DNA of 64,000 nt from Lepidodermella squamata (taxonomy: Eukaryota; Gastrotricha), in NCBI GenBank assembly GCA_047495785.1, contig JBLDXI010000033.1, positions 2,790,001 through 2,854,000 of the forward strand, given 5' to 3'. The notes beneath the pieces are model-generated. The model did not search any database and was not told the DNA's origin. It saw only the letters and a program-made list of their open reading frames with translations. The first letter of the stretch is position 1; each line of letters begins with the position of its first letter. This document shows, one piece after another, positions 20,901-32,805 of this stretch. A program made the position numbers and the translations under genes.

Positions 20901-22755
20901 GTTATGTCATAATACCGATACGTAAATGTGTGAACGTGGTTGGCATTGTCTATAAAATCCTGCACCGGTGCAGTCTTTCTTAAGTGAGTCTCCCTTTTTT
21001 TATTTCTCTGCTGCATCGGCATCTGGGCGTCTATCTCATTACCGTAATTCCGGTTATCTCGTCAACTAGAAAACCAAGTAGTAATTTGTGGCTCCTGCGA
21101 GTTTTTTTACATCCGCACTCGCCTCGGTGCATTCTCCTACCATTTTCCGTCCCTATCTATCTGTTTGGCTTCTTAATCTCGACTGCATGTGTTTTCCCGT
21201 GGTTTTTTTTTAATAGTCTCCTGATTACGACTTGAATGCACTCGAGGCTATTGAGTTGCATTATCTTCCATCTGCGGCTTAGCTTGCTCATCGTGGCTCG
21301 TCGCCGACGGTGAGGCGGCCATCATCCTCATCGTCAGCGCCTTCTCGAGCACGTCAAGCACCGGGCGTGGAGCGGATCGCGCAGCGGGCGACGGTTTTGC
21401 GCGCGCGCGCTCGCACAGTTGAATGTGTCAGCGCTGAATGGCGGGCGCGCCGATGAATGGACGGGGACATCACCGGCGCAATGTCATCGGTAGAGAAAGA
21501 TTTGAGGAGATTTGAAACGCTCGTTGGGTTCGCTCGCAACCCTGGGCGCTCCTTGGGTTGCCGCGCGCTCATCTCTCCGCTGCAACTTAAGCTGCTTTGT
21601 CTCCTTGGCTATTTCAGCGGCGCAACACCGTCGACTCGTCTTCATTGTCTCGTGCGTCATTATTACCGCACTTGCGTTGTCTTCGTCCTTCTTGTCTTTC
21701 GCTATGGGCAGCGCCGTCATGTTTCTTGCCACTTGCCACTGCTGCTATCTTTGAATCGCTCGCGCGCGCGCTCTCATGATCCCACACTAGACATGGCGTC
21801 TTGTGTAGCTGCGGGCTGTTGGCGCGTTGAGGTCGCCGTCTCTGCTGCCGACCAAAAGTTTCCACTCGCAATGAGCTGCTATCGCATCGAGTATCATCGC
21901 GAGTGAGTTCAGTTCACATGTTCCATTTGTCGCAGAGATTATTTATTATGTTCGCGATGATCATTTTCCGGTCTGCTAACACCTGCTATTCCCGCATTTA
22001 TTATCTTCGGTGGTGAGGAAGCGCTTGGCCGTTCCTGCTTCCTACTTGTTCGTCGTCGCATAGCTGAGCTGTTTATGACTTTCGCTTCGATGGTCGCCGC
22101 CGCCATTGCGCTCTTCGACGTGCGCGCTGTTGACGCGGGCTGTCAACGACAAAAAAACGAGTAATTGCGCGTGATAACCGGCGCAACCGACGTCTCGCTA
22201 TCATCGCCTGTTTTTCCAGTTTTTGTCGGGCGTCGCAGAGAAAGAAACAGAGGTCATGCTGCATGTTGGCACTGTGTTGTGTTGTCACTGTTATTTTTGT
22301 TCGCCGCGTTGCTGCCGACGCTTTTTTGTGTTGTGCGCCTTTCCCTACTGTCTGTTTGCCCATTCTTCTTTTCGCGCGTCAACAGTCAACAGTCTTGACT
22401 CTTTTCGCTGGTGACCGCCTCGCGCTCGCTCGCAGCTCACATCGCAGAAGGTCACGTTTTCGCCCACAAACAATTGACTTTGACGACAGCGCGCTGATTT
22501 CCGCCGTCAAACGCCTCAAAGCTAATCCGCCGAATTTCTTCCACGCTGCCTGTCTGTCTGTCTGCCTATGTTCTTATTCTCTAAGAACCCGCAGTAGTGG
22601 GCTGAATTTTGCTTTAATAAGCAGATTGAATCTTTTGTATATTTTCCGAATAGCTAGACCGGAGGACGGACTTTCTCAACCATTATTTAGCATTGTTAAT
22701 TCATTTTTTGTTAACTCGATAGAACTTCATTTGAATTGATTTTGAGACAAGTTTG
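17904..22755. other. Long noncoding interval, partly GC-rich
   Basis: About 4.9 kb has no exon I can support. From about 19.1 to 22.6 kb the DNA is markedly richer in GC, with many CGCC, GCGC and CGTC words and short CG runs (for example GCGCGCGCGC near 21.4 and 21.76 kb). A GATGAT run lies near 20.25 kb. Several open frames there are composition artefacts. Its position directly upstream of the zinc-finger gene suggests promoter, 5' UTR exons or enhancers of that gene. Confidence 0.45.
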
Positions 22756-25700
22756 ATGACAACTACCGCCACCGAGTCGATTCGTACGCTGTTCGGCTCC
22801 AGCGGTCGGCGCCGCCTCACCTGCAGCCGATGCAAGGAGTTTTCGACAACGAACCAAGCGACTTACGCGGCTCATCTGCGCGACTGCAACGGCGGTTCGA
22901 CGCCGACGCCAACCGCTCCTAGTCTATCATCGGCAGCCAACGGCCTACCGCTACTGCTACCGAATGCATCTAATAACGCCCAGCAAGTCAATGCGGCGGC
23001 TTCTTGGCTTGTCGATCCCCTGAGTTGGCAGCAGTTAGTTTTACAATCTGCCAAGCAATTGCAGCAACAGCAGCAACAGCCGACCGCACAAAGTCTGTTG
23101 ACCCTTGCCTCCGCTGTCGACGCAGTAGCCGCATTCTCAAACGCGGCGAATCTAATAAAATCTACTGCTGCAGCTCAACAGCAACAACAGCACCAGCAGC
23201 AGCTGCAACAGCAACAAGCTCCAGCGCCAAGCAAACCCAGTAATAACAAGGCTAATTTAGGCTCGCAAAACCAATCACCCAACGTCGTGAGCAATGTGCA
23301 ACCCATGTCATTGTTCGGCGAAGAAACTGGTTCGGGCGAGCGTTACGGCTTCCGAGAAGTCTTCAAGCACATGTTCACGGCAACTGTCAACGGCGCAATG
23401 GCGTACTGTTGCCGCCTTTGCCCTTACCAGGTAATGTTTCATTGACACATTACATGATTTTGAGTTTCTAAACAAAATTGTGTTTCTTTTCTAGCATGCG
23501 GTCAGAAGTAGAGTCACTAAACACATCAGGTTGCAGCATTTTTCGAAACAGCAACTCAGCATGTTCACATGTGAACTTTGCTCATTTACTGTAAGTTTTT
23601 TTAAATCATTTTTTCTTAATGCGTTTCCAACAACTTTCTTACGTTTCTTAGACTCAACATGCGACGGAGCTGGAACATCATCGACGCCGCCACGCCGTTA
23701 ATACAAAGGTTTACAAGTGCACGGAGTGCGAATATTCGACGCCGATGCAGAACAATTTCAAGCGGCACTTGCGCCGGCACACGTCGTCCGACGCTTTCGT
23801 GTGTTCCAACTGCTCGTTTTCGTCGCCGCACGAAGCCACCGTCAAGCGCCACGCCTTTTTGTACCACCGCGGCATCGGCAACAACGCGCCTCCGCCAGCA
23901 ACCGGCAGTCAGGCCGACAATGATGAGTTCGAGCCCGAGTTGATGGCCGCCGTCGACGACAACATGAGTGACGCAGCTTCGTCGTCGTCGAAGTGCCACG
24001 TCAAGAAGCCAGAGTCAGTTTCGCCCGGCTTCGAGAACACCGACATGATGGAATGCTGCGAGAAGGCGAGCTGCGATTCAGGCTCCGGTTCCAACAGCGG
24101 CGCCTACGTGTGCGACGTGTGTTCGTTGGCATTTCAGACCATCGGCAGTTTCAGTCAACACCGTGCGCAACACGACTCGGTGGTCGACACACCGCCGCAG
24201 CGCAGCGGCCCGCTTGACTTGCGCCGCATGTCGTTTTCGTCGCAAATACAACAGCAAAACTCGCCGATCAGCGTCGAAGCCGGCGGAATCCTGAATTTGT
24301 CTACGAAACCCGCAGATGACAATTGCCAAGTTAATCGCGCAGCTGCCCGGAAGCAATCAGCCGTTAAGCGCCATTTACCTCAACAAACCGCCGATCATTT
24401 GTTGCATACCGCCGTCAAGGTGCAAAAGGTCGAAGCGCCGTCGCCACCGATGGCGCCCGATTCGGAGGAAGTAGACCGCCGCTACGGCTGTCCGGTTTGC
24501 GCGTTTGAAGCTGACGACAAGACTGTTGTGCGCAAGCACCTGACCGAAACGCATCCGAACCAGCCGACAACCCGAAAACCGACTGGCTCAGGCAATCGTA
24601 ATCAATCAATGGCCCCTGCAATACTCCCGATCCGCTGTGTGACCGTACCTCGCCAGAAAGAAGCGGCCTCTTCGCTGCTGATGAAATGCGAGTCTTCGTC
24701 GCCTGGTGCCGATTTGAAGCTGTTTCGCTGTTCCGCGTCCAGTTGCTCATTCGCATCACGTCGTCGCAATCTAGTCGAGCGGCACCAGCGTCAAACGCAC
24801 TCCGCCATGCACTTGACTGTGCTCGAGGTCGACGGACAGCAGGATGCGTCGAACGAATTCCCGGCTGTTGCTGGCCTGCCGACACCGCCCGCTAGTCACG
24901 GCACGCCATCCACGTCTGTATCGACCAACAGCCATTCGTCGCCGCCGCTTCCAGCCGCCGCCAACGCAGTGCGCATGTTCAAATGCTCCGAATGCGGTCT
25001 GCAATCTGCGTGGAAGAAGTCGGTCAAGAGTCATTTGAAAACGCAGCATCCTAACGTGGAAAATGGTCGCATCCTTATCGCCTACGTTCAGAACCAGCAG
25101 CATGGCGACGAGGCGATAACATCGCCCAGGCAGAAGCAGTCAAACTCGCAGCGAGCCAAGTCGAATTGCCGTCGATACCGTTGCCCGGCTTGTGAATATC
25201 GAGCCAACTTTTACCACGACGTGAAAAAGCACGCGAGAAATCTGCACCAGATCGAAGCTGAAGTCATTGTCCTCGACGAAGAGCTGGCCAAGAGAACACT
25301 CGCCGAATATGTCTTGCGTCATGCCAACTCCCGACGCCATAAAGAAGGCAGTACCGTCAGCCAAACGATGGCGGACAGCCAGAATGGCGTCAGTCAGGGT
25401 AATAGGCGAGTAGCTGGTCGCCGTAGTTTCGCCTGCCGCAGGTGCAGCTTCCACACAACGCGTCGTAATGGATTCATTCGCCACTGCATTGGCCATTTTT
25501 CGAGCAAAAAATCACCGACTGGCGATGTTTGTGACAAATGCGGCTTCATTTCTCGCTCGGTGGATCACGCAGAACAGCATCGGCTGTTGTGGCACGCGAA
25601 ATCGGCCGGCGCCGAGCAGCCGCTAGTGCCGATTCCGACAAGTGTTTTCAAGTGTACCATTTGTGAATTCCAGTCAAACGAGGCAGCGATGCGGGATCAC

Positions 25701-25778
25701 GTGAGCGCGCACGTTCCGCCTGCCTTGCTTGCCCTCGGAGCCGTACGCCTCGACGCCTTGTACATTCCGAAGCCGTGA
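22756..25778 (+). CDS. Multi-C2H2 zinc-finger transcription factor
   Basis: Exons 22756-23430, 23495-23590 and 23652-25778 join in frame (965 residues). I count about twelve to thirteen C2H2-like fingers: an isolated CSRC finger near residue 23, then from about residue 218 YCCRLC, FTCELC, YKCTEC, FVCSNC, YVCDVC, YGCPVC, FRCSASSC, FKCSEC, YRCPAC, FACRRC, DVCDKC and FKCTIC units, many with the C-x-F/Y-x-(S/T) style seen in Hunchback/Ikaros/REST-type proteins. A poly-Gln/Ala region (residues about 95-160) separates the first finger from the rest. GPLDLRRM (about residue 415) matches the PxDL(S/R) motif that recruits the CtBP corepressor, so repression is plausible. It should act in the nucleus. 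I cannot assign an orthologue; the long GC-rich upstream region fits a regulated developmental gene. Confidence 0.85.
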
Positions 25779-26497
25779 AAATGATGATAATAATAATAAT
25801 AATATTTTGTTACAAAATACACTCATGTTATGCCTCGCCGACTTGCGATAATGACATTTCCTAGTTTATCTTCATAATGATATCGCCATCATCTGCTGAA
25901 ACAATCTACCTGTAAAAACTCGCAGGCTCGACTTTTAACATGATATTATAGCTAATTGACCGTGGAGTCGAGGCGCGTTTTTTGGCATAATGTTCTTTTC
26001 TTCTTCCTTTTCTTTCATTTTTGCTGTGTCTGCTGTTGCAAAAGAGATGAAACACTGACTCTCTTGCCTACTTTGTTTCGATGAAGATTCCAACATGATA
26101 TACTGCTAGTTTTGTGATTCAATTGTAAATATACATTCCATAACTGCGCTGCGCTCGTGATGCCTCTCTTATTTGTAGATACTTCTATTTTAGGAAGTGA
26201 TACATTTACGGCTGCTGAGCCTGTTCAGCCCTTGTCTATGCAATAATAGTACTTCTTGTAGAATAATTGCTATCTGCTTCAATCATCATTGTCAAGTTTT
26301 ATTGTTGCTTTTTCGTTCTTAGTATGTTTTCTTATTCGATACTTGCCTACCGAGTTGGATGTGTATTTATCTTATTTCTGGTATCCTAACATTTGTTGAC
26401 AAACTTGCTAATAAGAGTTTTAACTGAAAATGAACAAAGCTTTGAGATATTAAAAACTATATTATACACTGGCAATAGACATTATAATTATAATAAA
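25779..26497 (+). other. Probable 3' UTR of zinc-finger gene
   Basis: AT-rich sequence follows the stop codon, starting with an AAT/ATGATAAT microsatellite (25782-25806). The first clear AATAAA in a plausible context is at 26492-26497. No open frame of note is present. Confidence 0.4.
26492..26497 (+). terminator. Possible poly(A) signal of zinc-finger gene
   Basis: AATAAA lies on the coding strand about 715 bases after the stop codon; assigned by position only. Confidence 0.35.
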
Positions 26498-26559
26498 ACG
26501 TGATGATTTGAAATATTTCCCTATGTCTTTTTCCATTTCCGCCACAAACGTGGTTGTCG

Positions 26560-27351
26560 AATGAACAGGAATTGATTTTGACACGGTCAACTAAGCAGAC
26601 AGGGGTTTTCGTTATTTACCTACTCTCCAATTACCGTAAAGGTTGAGATAGTACCTCGGGCTTGTACAATCCCCTTGCACAGTCCCCGAAGTTGACATAT
26701 AGCTCCAACTAAACAAAATATACACCATACACCTGTGGTTTTTTTTAGCATGTTACACATGTTACAATGTAACAACCAATCGGACCAAATGTAACAACCA
26801 AAATCGAAGTAACGCCTAGGAAAGACTGCTGTAACCTCATTTTTAGGAGGTTTCGGAGCTTTTTATAGTGGAAAATCCTCAAAATGTCCTCCCTTCGCTC
26901 GTATTATTAGTAAAAATTACATGTATTTTTTACCACGGCAGCAAAACAAATTTCATTTTCGGGAGAGGTAACCAAAAAATCGTTTGTAACAACCAATCGT
27001 TAGCTTAAAAAACCCTGCCATTCACGTACAAAATAATTTATTTCGTGATTCTCGTATAAGAAGTTTTTCCAGTTTTCAATTATTTATTCGGTTAATGAAT
27101 TTATACGGTAAAAAGCATCATAACAAAATATTATTTCTAATTATTATCAACTGCACTCGTTACCGACGCAAAGAAATTTCACCGATCATCAAGTCAGCCA
27201 TCACACGCCCAGTAACAATCATTTCTAGTCGCTTCGCAGATGTACACAGAAATGATAGCTGTTTAAAGACTGCAATAGTAACATACAATGACGCTTGCAA
27301 GTATAGATATTGTTTTCCAACATCATTTCACACATAGGAGCGGCAAAGATT
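26560..27351. repeat. Intergenic with TGTAACAACCAATCG direct repeats
   Basis: The 15-mer TGTAACAACCAATCG occurs exactly at 26769-26783 and 26985-26999, with a partial copy (TGTAACAACCAAAATCG) at about 26790. The interval is otherwise AT-rich and noncoding between the convergent zinc-finger and Jun genes. It may be a degraded dispersed repeat. Confidence 0.5.
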
Positions 27352-28333
27352 TTAGTCCTGGCCTGAAGATGTCTCGTCGTCGACATATGGCCCAATGGCG
27401 CGGTTGTCGCTGATGGTGCTCAAATGATGAGTAATCAGATTTTTAACGTCTTCAGCATCTCGAACAAGCTTGTTTACATTGTCATTTTCAACATCGCAAC
27501 CAGCCGATCTGTGCTCTTGCACATTTCTAAGTGTTTGAGAGGTAGTTTGCTCCAAAAGCTTGAGCGCCTCGACAAGCCCAGCCTAACGTAAGGTAATTTT
27601 TAGAATAAACTAGCAAATTACCATCAAAGACCGTTTTACCTTTGTTTGCTCCAAAGCTTGCACATCCCTTGTGAGCTCATCAATTTTTTTGATCTTTTTC
27701 TCGCGACATCTCTGAGCAGCTTCGCGATTGCGGGCTCTTTTGCGATCGACCTTCATACGCTCTTGTTCATTTGGATCAAGAGGAGCCATTGGTAGCGTTG
27801 TGTTGGAAACAACAACATGACTCGAATGTGCTGACTGGCCTATCCTGGGATGATTTGTTTGAGGTGCCAATCTGTTGGCATTGCCGGATGGAACCGTTAG
27901 AATTACAATTGGAGTCTGGTATTGCGAAGGACGAGGTTGGAACTGCGTCGACTCGGCAGGGAGATTACTCGGAACATTGATAGGTGCATTTTGTGCCACA
28001 GCCACAGATTGAGTAGTCTTTATAAAAGAAATCGTACGAGTTGGCTGACAATATAGAAAATGGATTACCTCAGACGGCTGCGCAACAGGTTCAGTCTTGG
28101 GAGCATACATATCCAGAACTTTTTTGTTCAAAACTGGAGTGGGCAATGCCATCTCGCATGCTTTATCAAGATCGGGTGTATTGAGTCCCAATCCTCCGGC
28201 CGCACCTGTCAAATCTTGGTTCAAATCGAGGCGCAGGCCCTCACGTTTCTCTTGGCCACTATTAGAGAAACAAAAAATCGAATAAGTAAATAAAAACAAG
28301 ATTATTAATAGTGAATTACCTTTTAGAAGCCAT
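27352..28333 (-). CDS. jun: Jun-like bZIP transcription factor
   Basis: AP-1 subunit candidate. Exons 28333-28320, 28258-28069, 28017-27640 and 27582-27352 join in frame (270 residues). The basic region RKRARNREAAQRCREKKIKK (about residue 166 on) fits the Jun pattern RKR.RNR.AA.KCR..K. It is followed by a leucine-zipper heptad region (IDELTRDVQALEQTKAGLVE...) and the Jun-typical end LRNVQEHRSAGCDV, compare HVNSGC in vertebrate Jun and HSGNGC in the nematode form. The N-terminal GLNTPDLDKACEMALPTP may match the phosphorylated SP/TP region of Jun; no delta-like JNK docking site is obvious. The C-terminus is longer than in vertebrates. The 51-base intron 28018-28068 has no stop and keeps frame, so its retention would add 17 residues. 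TTATACAG ends four bases before the ATG, a possible trans-splice acceptor. Confidence 0.88.
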
Positions 28334-29611
28334 GGTGCTGTATAACAAATTCACTATGTTTCAAACCTAAGCGGTAAAAGTTGCAATTTAAAAGAAGTCA
28401 AGAGTCAAGCTTGACATTCAAAGGTCTATATAAGATGGGTAACACTACTGGTATCAAGCCACTCGTCAACCAAATTCCCTTTTTTGAATCTGACAAGCAA
28501 GAAGGTATATTTAATACCAATCCGATAAGAAAACCGATGAAAGATATTGCCGTCTCGGATCAGCTTTCAGTGCATGAAAACTTCGATAGCAAAAAGCGAG
28601 CGAATAAGTATCAGCAGGATTCTGAAAATAAAGAATTCCTCTAGAGTGAATCACGGGTATTTGGCACTGTTCGAGATTTTCATAGGACCTTACAACCGAT
28701 GAGAAAACGCCTTTTGCGCGGGCGGAATGATTCATAGTTTTGACGTGTAATTATTAATATTTTGCGACAATCCTTTTTTGCGCAAGAGTAATTTATTTAA
28801 AAAAATTGTATTTTGTTACGAAGACGACGCGTTCTAATCTGCTTGACCAAAAGTCGCCTTGTTTTCATCGTTTTCACCGCTTTTCAACGTTCGCGTTTTG
28901 AAACAGCCTTCATGGAAGCATGGATCTCATCTATCAGGAGTGCTTACCTCATGCCGTTAATTTGTTATTTTCAGCGATGAAACAGGGTCAAGTTTGTTCT
29001 AGTTGTTGATCCTTGAGATGATATGTGGTATAAGGCATCCGATTGTCTCAAGCCTAAAGCTATCGAATTTAAGAATTCACTGACCCGATTTCTATTCTAT
29101 TTCTATCGATGTTTAGCAAGAAACTTCCGAGCTTCTTGATTTCAAGACGACTGGTTGAGATATACCAATACCTAAGTCTAGAATAACTATAAGTACGCAT
29201 TATAGCGTTTTATTCAGCGTTCCACTGCCTACGTTACCGAGTATATCACAGCAATTTCTGTAATGCTCCAGCTCCCGTGGAAATGCATTTGTTTGCTCCT
29301 TTTCAAATGAAGATACGCGATCATTTTCTCGTGTTTATTTTCATAGTTCAGCTTGTTGTCATATCGGCTAGACAAAGGATGTTTAATCGGGATTTAATGA
29401 GCCTTCAGTTGGCTAATGAGAGCTAATTATTGAATAATGTAGACAGATAGGATTCTAGGCTCTGTTCCAAGACACTCCAATATTCTCCAATATTCAATAT
29501 TCAGAACACCCTTTCCCGTGTAGGCGAAATGCGCTTTTTAAAATAGCGAGTTGCCCGAAAAATGAAATCCCGCACACGAGGCGCTAAATTTCGATAGCTG
29601 AAAAATTTCCG
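28334..29611. other. Divergent intergenic region, Jun/MAK-like kinase
   Basis: This region lies between two divergently transcribed genes and so probably carries both promoters. It is AT-rich with no recognised repeat. One short open frame is listed separately. Confidence 0.45.
28435..28644 (+). CDS. Possible small 69-residue protein
   Basis: A single open frame starts MGNTTGIKPLVNQIPFFESD and ends KEFL. It begins Met-Gly-Asn, which could be N-myristoylated, and is rich in Asn, Lys and Ser. I know no family for it, and there is no splice or conservation evidence. A chance open frame in AT-rich DNA is quite possible. Confidence 0.25.
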   Translation: MGNTTGIKPLVNQIPFFESDKQEGIFNTNPIRKPMKDIAVSDQLSVHENFDSKKRANKYQQDSENKEFL

Positions 29612-32600
29612 ATGGACAAATATCACATCACCAAACAACTTGGCGATGGCACGTTCGGAAGCGTGTTATTGGCCACACTCAAAGAAACAGGCGAAAAAGT
29701 GGCCATTAAAAAGTAAGTCATAATTATATTTGTTTTAGTTGACGACTAATACCATATTCCTTAGGATGAAGAAGAAGTATTACAGCTGGGACGAATGCCT
29801 CAATTTACGTGAGGTCAAGGTATGACAATCGGTTTTTAAATTGAATTGCCTTTCAATTATGTGGTTTGTTTAGTCGTTGAGGAAACTCAGTCACCCAAAT
29901 ATAGTGAAACTGCGCGAAGTCATTAGAGAGAATGACCAGGTTTGTTATATCGCATTTTTTCTTCCCAATGGCTGGTTGAAAAATACGTTACTTTTTTTAC
30001 AGCTGTATTTCATCTTTGAATATATGAATGAAAATCTCTACGATTTGATGAAAAGAAGAGACAAACTTTTCCCCGAATCAACAGTGCGAAATGTCATTTT
30101 TCAAGTTTTACAAGGCCTGGCCTTTATGCATAAGCACGGTTTGTTAAAAGCGCATGACATCAAATTTAGCCTATATTATGTGCATATTCTCAGGGTTTTT
30201 CCATCGCGATCTGAAGCCTGAAAACTTACTTTGCAATGGGAGCGAGCTCGTAAAAATTGCCGACTTCGGTTTGGCACGTGAGACTCGCAGTCGACCTCCT
30301 TACACCGATTATGTCTCGACCCGGTGGTATCGTGGACCTGAGGTCCTACTCCGCTCAACTTCTTACAGTTCTCCCATTGATGTTTGGGCAATGGGTAAAT
30401 TTCGCGCATACTTTAATTAGATTGCATACAATTTTGTTTTCATTTTTAAGGTTGCATCACGGCTGAGGTGTACACATTGAAGCCCCTCTTCCCAGGTAGC
30501 TCCGAAATCGATCAGATCTACAAAATTTGCGCTGTCCTCGGTACTCCTCCTAAAGTAACCTTATATTTTCAATCGTAATATAATCAAATTCATCAATACT
30601 TATTAGGATGATTGGTCTGAAGGCTATCAGCTGGCTGCTGCAATGAACTTTAAATTTCCGCAATGTCCACCCGGTTCTCTGAAAGCTTTGATTCCGAACG
30701 CGTCTCCTGACGGTATCCAGCTGATACATGACGTGAGGCTAATCATATTAACAATTATGCATGACGATAATTGACGTCTTCGTTTTCAGATGTTACTGTA
30801 CAACCCGTCTCGGCGGCCAACCGCGGCCCAAGCACTAAGGTATCAGTTCTTCCAAGTTGGCCAAGCGTTAACAGCCCAAATAGCTGTTGACGTCGGATTT
30901 GACAAGCCTCAACAGAAAGGGTATTCTTTCGAACCTTCCAATAACGCATTTGATGATGAGTATGTTATCACCTTATGTAATTTTGATGATATGTTTAATT
31001 GTGTCGTTATAGCACCTCTCCGTTGACTCTTAGAGACGAATACGCAGCCCAAGATAGTCAGAGGAATCGCAACAATGGTGGCATGGTGGATAGCTGGGGT
31101 GGTGATGCATCAATAGACGCGGCGCTTTTCACCAGTGAACCTCATCGTCAGAAACATAATAACGACAACGGAATGCTGCCACCAGTAAAAATGTTATTTC
31201 CACCTGGCAGCAAACCTCAACATCAGCCGAACTCGGAGCAAACGAATAGCGGCAAGCGGAGAGCTGCGAAGAAAGTGAACGAACATGACAACTCGATGCA
31301 TGGTACGGCTGGTCAGAATCAAGGCGGCTTTGGAGCGGGTGCTCGCCGACGGTGGGGCGGTGCGGGAGCGGGTGCGGGGATTGGAACAGCCGCTGGTCGG
31401 AAGAATAGCACAGTTGAAGATAGCATAGATAAATTGCTACGCGATGATACCAGTCTGCTGCTGTTTGAGGGCGCCACTAACAACGTTGGTGGCGGCGGCG
31501 GTGGTAATGTCTCCGAGAGAAGCGACGCGGGCAACAAGACCAATTGGCTTGGCGATACCAGCGGAGTAGACAACAGCGTGGGAGAGAAAGGCAGAGTGAA
31601 GTCTAGGGCTGGCGGTGGCTTAGCCTCTGTGGTCGCACCCGTTGGAGCTGTTTCGAGCCGCCGGCCAAGCGTGAAACCAGTTGTACCTGGGCGAGGCAAG
31701 AACACGATAGCCGCATTGATGGACGACTCATCTGACGAGGACGGCGGGAATAGCACTTTCCGAGGCCAGGCGGCTCAGAAGGGCATTGCTGAAAAAGATG
31801 ACGACTGGCTGTTTGGTACGGGTGGAGGTGTCGGCTCGAACAAGCAGCCCCCGGGATTTCCACTTACCAAGCCAAGCGCAGGACGGCGCGCTGTCTTGCC
31901 CAACGTTGGCTTTGGCCCTAGCGGAACGAGTGAAAATACGGGACCTTCGGGACCAAGCCGAGGCAATCCACCTTCAGCAAAGCAGTTCTACATGAACACA
32001 TCCAGGTAAGTCGGGGCGTAGCAATTTCGCAAGTTCAAATAACACCTGTGGTTTTAACTTGTTTTATTTAGGTATGCCCCTGGGGTTAAAATTCCAGCTC
32101 GAAATCCACAGAAAGCTCTGCCGCCTATCCAAGGTTTGATATGTTTGTTTTCTTATTTTTGTGCGCATGTTGCTATAACAGGACGAGCCAAAAGTAACTA
32201 TAAAAACTAACCAGCAAAGTTGAACATATCTATAGATTGAAGCATTATTCTGTTGAAGCAAAAATGTGCATAGCAAACCTGTTATTTTATTTGGCAATGT
32301 CAGCCTGCACATTCCGATTGTTATAACTCGATATATTAACATCAATTCGAAACTGCAGCACACACTATCTCACTAGCATGTGCTTGTTTTGAATTGCCGA
32401 TACCCGTGAATTTTTATCGTTTCTACATTTGTTTGTATCCCGCTGACGTCTGCAGGCGCTGGTGACGGACTATTTGGTGACAACGACAGTATATTTGGCA
32501 AAAATGAAACCCCGCCGTTGATTTTCGGCGGTGGCGGAACCAGCCGACAGGTTCCGGTCTCTTTCCGTCAACAGGCACAGCAGGTCGGCGGAGGCGGCGG

Positions 32601-32805
32601 CGGCGGCGCTTTTTACGGCGGTGGCGGCGGAGGTGGCGGGTTGTTTGACGCGAATAGTCCTGGACCGGCACTTCGCCAAAACCAGGCGTTGGGTTCTCGT
32701 CTACCTGTTGCTCAGCTATCGCCTATTCCCCGGAACAACCGACTTCCAGCGGGTCCTGCACCCGCAGCAGTTGCCGGTGGCCGCACCGACTGGGGAGCCA
32801 AGTAA
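29612..32805 (+). CDS. MAK/ICK-type (RCK family) Ser/Thr kinase
   Basis: RCK-family kinases control cilium length and intraflagellar transport turnaround (nematode DYF-5, vertebrate MAK and CILK1). Eleven exons: 29612-29712, 29765-29819, 29874-29939, 30003-30138, 30194-30394, 30451-30554, 30607-30732, 30790-30959, 31013-32005, 32072-32133, 32456-32805 (787 residues). Kinase residues 4-285: GDGTFGSV glycine loop, VAIKK lysine, NLREVKSL (the C-helix Glu), [10 protein letters not shown] catalytic loop, DFGLARE, and the family TDY activation motif in [14 protein letters not shown] (most relatives have RAPE). The αC segment SHPNIVKL and the [20 protein letters not shown] block are MAK-like. The long tail is Gly/Ser/Asn-rich, probably disordered, with GGGGG runs. 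TTTCGATAG ends 15 bases before the ATG and may be a trans-splice acceptor. Confidence 0.92.

Noticed and set aside
21457-22739. Several overlapping open frames rich in Ser, Arg, Cys and Leu
   Set aside because: They arise from stop-poor GC-rich DNA, overlap on both strands, and show no domain or splice continuity.
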